Shown here: one piece after another, positions 60,656 through 64,000 of the stretch
How the letters are laid out: each line of letters begins with the position of its first letter
Numbering within the stretch: the stretch's first letter is position 1
Source: an uncultured Saprospiraceae bacterium
GTDB lineage: Bacteria > Bacteroidota > Bacteroidia > Chitinophagales > Saprospiraceae
Assembly: GCA_938015595.1 (NCBI GenBank)
Contig: CALLPI010000002.1
Coordinates: forward strand, 1-64,000
Length of the DNA stretch: 64,000 bases
Reading direction: 5' to 3'
Program-made: the position numbers and the translations under genes
The notes under the pieces: generated by a model
The model's input: only the letters and a program-made list of their open reading frames with translations
The model's database searches: none
What the model was told of the DNA's origin: nothing

Positions 60656-62515
60656 ATGAGGCCAGGCCAAGCTTTGATGTGCATCATTTGTATAGTTGTA
60701 GGCATACACAGCCTTGTGCTGCCCACACACGCCCAAACCACACAAAAGCCTATTCTGCACGGTCGCCACTGGATGGCCATCACGGGCAAACCGCTAGCCG
60801 CCACTGCTGGCGCCGCCATGTTTCACCAGGGCGGCAATGCCGTGGATGCTGCCTGTGCCATGCTGGCTGCCACTTGTACCATGTGGGATGTACTGAGCTG
60901 GGGCGGCGAAACCCAGGTGTTATTATATCACCCCAAGCGGCAAGAGGTCATCGCTATTAATGCACTGGGCATAGCCCCCAGCGGCGCTACACCAGCGTTT
61001 TTTAAAAGCAAAGGCATGGCTTACCCGCCCGAGTTTGGCCCGCTTTCGGCTGTGACGCCCGGTACGCCTGGTGGCCTGTTGTACATGCTGGCCGAGTACG
61101 GCACCCTCAGCCTGGAGCAAGTACTCAAGCCAGCCATGCAACTGGCCGAAGGCTATCCCATAGAGGCTCAAACAGCCAATGCCATTGAACGCAGCAAAGC
61201 TCGCCTCAAAGAGTGGCCTTACTCCAAAGCCGTGATGCTTCCTCATCTGGGCGAGGAGCGCGAAGCTCCGCACCCGGGCGAGATATTTCGCCAACCCGAC
61301 CTGCTGGAAACGCTGCGCAAGATGGTGGAAGTTGAACGCCAGGCACTGCGCATGCGCAAGTCGCGCAAAGAAGCCATCTATGCTGCTTATGACCGATTTT
61401 ATAAAGGCGACATTGCCCAGGAGTTCGTACGCGGATGCCAAGAGCAAGGTGGCCTCATCACTATGGAAGACCTGGCCAAATGGCGCGTCATAGCCGAAAA
61501 GCCGGTCATGACTACCTACAAAGGCATCGAGGTGTATAAACTCGACGCCTGGACGCAAGGCCCTGTCATGCTTCAGTGCCTTAATATGCTGGAACACTTC
61601 GACCTGCCTGCCATGGGCTACAATTCTGCCCGGTACATCCATACCCTGTACCAGGTGATGAACCTGGCGTTTGCCGATCGCGATTTTTACTACGGCGATC
61701 CGTACTTCCCCCCGGCAGAACCCCTCAAAGGGCTGCTCTCCAAAGCCTACGCAAAAGCCCGTTTGCAGCAGTTCAACCCACTGAAAAATAATCCGGTCAT
61801 CGCACCTGGCGACCCCTACCCTTTCATGGGGGCTGAGCCGAATCCCTACCTGGAATGGCTCCAAAACTGGAACGCCAAGCCCGATTCCGCTTCTACTGGC
61901 TATCTGGATACCCCCTTCCGCGAGGCCTTCACTGCTGGCACTACCACAGTACTGGCTGCCGACAAAGAGGGCTGGATCGTGTCGGCCACGCCCAGCGGCG
62001 GCTGGATTCCTGCCGTCATTGCTGGCCGCACAGGTATTGGTATGAGCCAGCGCTTGCAGAGCTTTGTGCTTAATCCTAAAGAAAACCCCTTTAACGTGCT
62101 GGAACCCGGTAAGCGCCCCCGCGTGACACTCACACCCAGCCTGGCACTCAAGGACGGCAAGCCCTTTCTCGCTTTTGCTGTGCAAGGCGGTGACACCCAG
62201 GATCAAAACCTACTGCAGTTCTTCCTCAACATCGTAGAGTTTGGTATGACCGTGCAAGAAGCCTGCGAAGCGCCTAATATCAATAGCTACCAGATGTACA
62301 GCTCCTTTGGCAAGCACGACGCCCGCCCCGGCGCCCTCACCCTCTCTACCGAAATACCCGACTGGACACGCCGCGAACTTCAGCAAATGGGCTACAAACT
62401 TGACTTTGAGCGGCGCACCTCCGGCCCCATCAACGCCATCTTCTTCGACTGGAAAAACGGCGCTTTCCAGGGCGGCTCCAGCAACCACGGTGAAGACTAC
62501 GGCATTGGATGGTGA
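60656..62515 (+). CDS. Gamma-glutamyltransferase family protein
   Basis: A 619-residue Ntn-hydrolase of the gamma-glutamyltranspeptidase family, which cleaves or transfers gamma-glutamyl groups of glutathione and related peptides. The frame is open from an ATG at 60551, but the ATG at 60656 (MRPGQALMCIICIVVG) begins a signal peptide, so periplasmic location is predicted. Motifs are ATAGAAMFHQGGNAVDAACA, TVTPGTPGGLL-like AVTPGTPGGLLYML, and AFADRDFYYGDP. The autocleavage site is AGTTTVLAAD, with the nucleophilic Thr near residue 429. Late residues GDTQDQNLLQFFLNIV follow. The usual GTTH is GTTT here and the serine-pair loop is altered (SATPSGGW), so specificity may differ from classical GGT. 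Confidence 0.88.
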   Translation: MRPGQALMCIICIVVGIHSLVLPTHAQTTQKPILHGRHWMAITGKPLAATAGAAMFHQGGNAVDAACAMLAATCTMWDVLSWGGETQVLLYHPKRQEVIAINALGIAPSGATPAFFKSKGMAYPPEFGPLSAVTPGTPGGLLYMLAEYGTLSLEQVLKPAMQLAEGYPIEAQTANAIERSKARLKEWPYSKAVMLPHLGEEREAPHPGEIFRQPDLLETLRKMVEVERQALRMRKSRKEAIYAAYDRFYKGDIAQEFVRGCQEQGGLITMEDLAKWRVIAEKPVMTTYKGIEVYKLDAWTQGPVMLQCLNMLEHFDLPAMGYNSARYIHTLYQVMNLAFADRDFYYGDPYFPPAEPLKGLLSKAYAKARLQQFNPLKNNPVIAPGDPYPFMGAEPNPYLEWLQNWNAKPDSASTGYLDTPFREAFTAGTTTVLAADKEGWIVSATPSGGWIPAVIAGRTGIGMSQRLQSFVLNPKENPFNVLEPGKRPRVTLTPSLALKDGKPFLAFAVQGGDTQDQNLLQFFLNIVEFGMTVQEACEAPNINSYQMYSSFGKHDARPGALTLSTEIPDWTRRELQQMGYKLDFERRTSGPINAIFFDWKNGAFQGGSSNHGEDYGIGW

Positions 62516-62574
62516 TGAGGCATAGCTGCTCGCCGGGCAACCTGCAAACAAACAAGGATTAGCAAGGCATGCGG

Positions 62575-64000
62575 CTAACGCAGCAACAACACTTCACCGG
62601 AGAACATGCGCGTGGTGCCATTGATCAATTCTACCTGGAGCTTATAGACATACACACCTGGGGCCACTGGCTGGCCATAGGCAGTGCCATCCCAGCCCAA
62701 TAGCTCTCGATTGGGCTGAAAGTTAGTGGCTTCAAACAACTGCGCACCCCAGCGGTCATAAACGGAAAAATGCACAATGCGCGTTACCTGGTAGGGATTA
62801 GCATACACTGCGAAGCGGTCGTTGTGACCGTCGTTATTGGGTGAAAAGGCGGTAGGCACGTACACATCCACGGCAAATAGGGTGTTTAATTCCATGCTAG
62901 CTTCGTCAGTGCAGCCAAATACATCGCTGACGCGCAGGGTGTAGCGCTGGTCGGCCTGCACCGGGAGTTGAGGGTACAGGCAACGTTGGCAACTTAGGCC
63001 ATCGGGCGGTGACCACTCCACGGCAGCAATGAGTGATTCTGGTACGAGCAGACGCGGCTGGAGGGTCAGCAACTCGCCCAGGCGGGCGCGCATAGCAGTC
63101 GGTAGCTCAACAAGGCGGGTGCTTCGGGAGGGCATGAGCCAGTCTTGGCGCAAGGTGCACCCTACAGCATCCTGTATGAGCAGAGAATAGGCGCGGCCCG
63201 AAACAAGCTGGTCAAATAGCTCTGCATCCGAATCGGCTTGCTCACCGATGCCGTAGCGATAGGGCGGCACCCCCCCCGATGCACTGAAAACAAAAGCCGG
63301 ACGGCGCAGATCTTCGCAGGTAAAACGCGGTGCTGCCAGCGCAGGCGGCGAAGTCACTGCCAGCGCGGCGCTTTTTCGGCAGCCCTGGCTGTCGGTTACT
63401 TGCAGGATATAAGTGCCGGCTGGCAGCCCCTGCAGATGTAGCCCTGCACTGGGATCATGCGCCCACTGATGTGCAAAGGGCGGATTATCGCCTTGCAATA
63501 CAACGCGTATGACACCGGTGTGCTCCCCAAAACAGGCCACCGAAGTAATCTCCTCGGTTAGGCGTATGCGCATGAGCCGCAGCTCGGCACTACCTTCGGG
63601 TATGCCGCTGCACCAGGCGTCTCGGAATTCCGTCAGTTGGTATTGCCCTTCCTGAGTAGCTGGCAGAAAGTATGGATTAGTGCTGATGCCTTGTACTGAG
63701 GGTTGCGGTACTCCATTGACTGACCAGGACAGTTGCCAGGGCGGCTCGCCAGTGAAGGTAACGGCAAAACGCGCCGTATCCCCCTCGCATACCTGAGCGG
63801 CTCCACTCAGAAGCGCCCGTGGCGGCGTAATGATCTCTACAGTAGCAGTATCGGTAGCCTGGCTGCCGCAGGCGTCAGTTACAGTGACGACATACTGCGT
63901 GCGCTGCGCTGGCAACACCGTGACGGAATATCCTGTACTGCCCGAATTCCATTGAAAGGAGAACGGCGCGCGCCCACCCTGGGCCGTGGCCACAAGGGTG
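62575..64000 (-). CDS. T9SS adhesin with CHU_C gliding-motility C-terminal domain (5' end outside window)
   Basis: The frame enters from the right edge (T-L-V-A-T-A-Q-GGRAPF) and stops at 62575, giving about 475 C-terminal residues. Modules in order: a PKD/SprB-like strand set (PFSFQWNSGSTGYSV, YVVTVTDACGSQATD), Ig-like modules, and a SprB module (SVACFGEHTGVIRVVLQGDNPPFAHQW, PAGTYILQVTDSQGC). The last 100 residues are a CHU_C / gliding-motility-associated C-terminal domain (VYVPTAFSPNNDGHNDRFAV, HFSVYDRWGAQLFEA, GVYVYKLQVE). That is a type B T9SS signal, unlike the Por type in the genes at 6849 and 46537. Adhesion or gliding is inferred. Confidence 0.88.
   Translation of the reverse strand, partial: TLVATAQGGRAPFSFQWNSGSTGYSVTVLPAQRTQYVVTVTDACGSQATDTATVEIITPPRALLSGAAQVCEGDTARFAVTFTGEPPWQLSWSVNGVPQPSVQGISTNPYFLPATQEGQYQLTEFRDAWCSGIPEGSAELRLMRIRLTEEITSVACFGEHTGVIRVVLQGDNPPFAHQWAHDPSAGLHLQGLPAGTYILQVTDSQGCRKSAALAVTSPPALAAPRFTCEDLRRPAFVFSASGGVPPYRYGIGEQADSDAELFDQLVSGRAYSLLIQDAVGCTLRQDWLMPSRSTRLVELPTAMRARLGELLTLQPRLLVPESLIAAVEWSPPDGLSCQRCLYPQLPVQADQRYTLRVSDVFGCTDEASMELNTLFAVDVYVPTAFSPNNDGHNDRFAVYANPYQVTRIVHFSVYDRWGAQLFEATNFQPNRELLGWDGTAYGQPVAPGVYVYKLQVELINGTTRMFSGEVLLLR

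Noticed and set aside
60923-62206. Minus-strand frame of 427 codons opposite the gamma-glutamyltransferase
   Set aside because: No motif, and the plus strand carries a clear GGT-family protein; it is a shadow frame.
1-64000. Search for tRNA, rRNA, riboswitch, phage or defence-system genes
   Set aside because: Intergenic regions were read for cloverleaf and conserved RNA features and genes for defence motifs; nothing convincing was found. A covariance-model scan could still reveal small RNAs.

Overview
The window looks like a chromosomal segment of a Bacteroidota species, probably a saprospirian or chitinophagian relative (the phylum is well supported, the class is a guess). The evidence is: very large secreted proteins with SprB-type repeats; type IX secretion (T9SS) C-terminal signals of both the Por type (genes at 6849 and 46537) and the CHU_C type (gene at 62575); an S46 dipeptidyl-peptidase; small proteins of families common in this phylum (DUF5522, DUF6580, CCDC81-type HU); and repeated promoters of the Bacteroidota form TTG-N20/21-TAnnTTTG. 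No rRNA, tRNA, CRISPR array or prophage was seen.

Layout. 1-5528 (minus) is the 5' part of a giant repeat adhesin that runs off the left edge. 5529-6776 holds its promoter, a decayed IS66-type transposase and an orphan promoter. 6849-13823 is a 2324-residue beta-helix/L-domain-like/HYR/lectin-like protein with a T9SS tail, closed by a strong terminator. 13990-16206 is a housekeeping operon (DUF177, rpmF, ridA, trpS), followed by an NtrY-like histidine kinase. 18519-30185 is mainly minus-strand: a PD40 lipoprotein, a DPP11-like peptidase, a methyltransferase, an orphan TRAP binding protein, a BNR/sortilin-type propeller, a LolA-like protein, and DUF5522 and DUF6580 proteins; a plus-strand NamZ-like gene interrupts it. 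30338-35548 (plus) carries smpB, selO, a class V aminotransferase, a zinc-ribbon protein and an HU/SPOR-like membrane protein. 35601-39292 (minus) is mutS2 with a PIF1-like helicase.

39677-45016 is a mosaic: a frameshifted PepSY-like gene, trxA, a photolyase homologue that seems to lack its iron-sulfur ligands, a broken NDH-2 fragment and an isolated hypF. 46537-53191 holds a secreted M43 protease with seven FN3 domains, then an unexplained trio of ATP-grasp, class I glutamine amidotransferase and a second ATP-grasp-like protein. The rest contains lnt, citrate synthase, an outer-membrane barrel with a clear promoter, operator-like inverted repeat and terminator, a metallophosphoesterase, a YheT-like hydrolase, gamma-glutamyltransferase and a second edge-truncated T9SS adhesin.

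Two themes stand out: surface and secreted proteins that grow by internal tandem duplication, and isolated members of pathways whose partners are absent here (hypF, TRAP binding protein, NDH-2). The best candidate for an undescribed system is the ATP-grasp/amidotransferase/ATP-grasp trio at 49785-53191. All functional calls are from reading the sequence; no database search was run.
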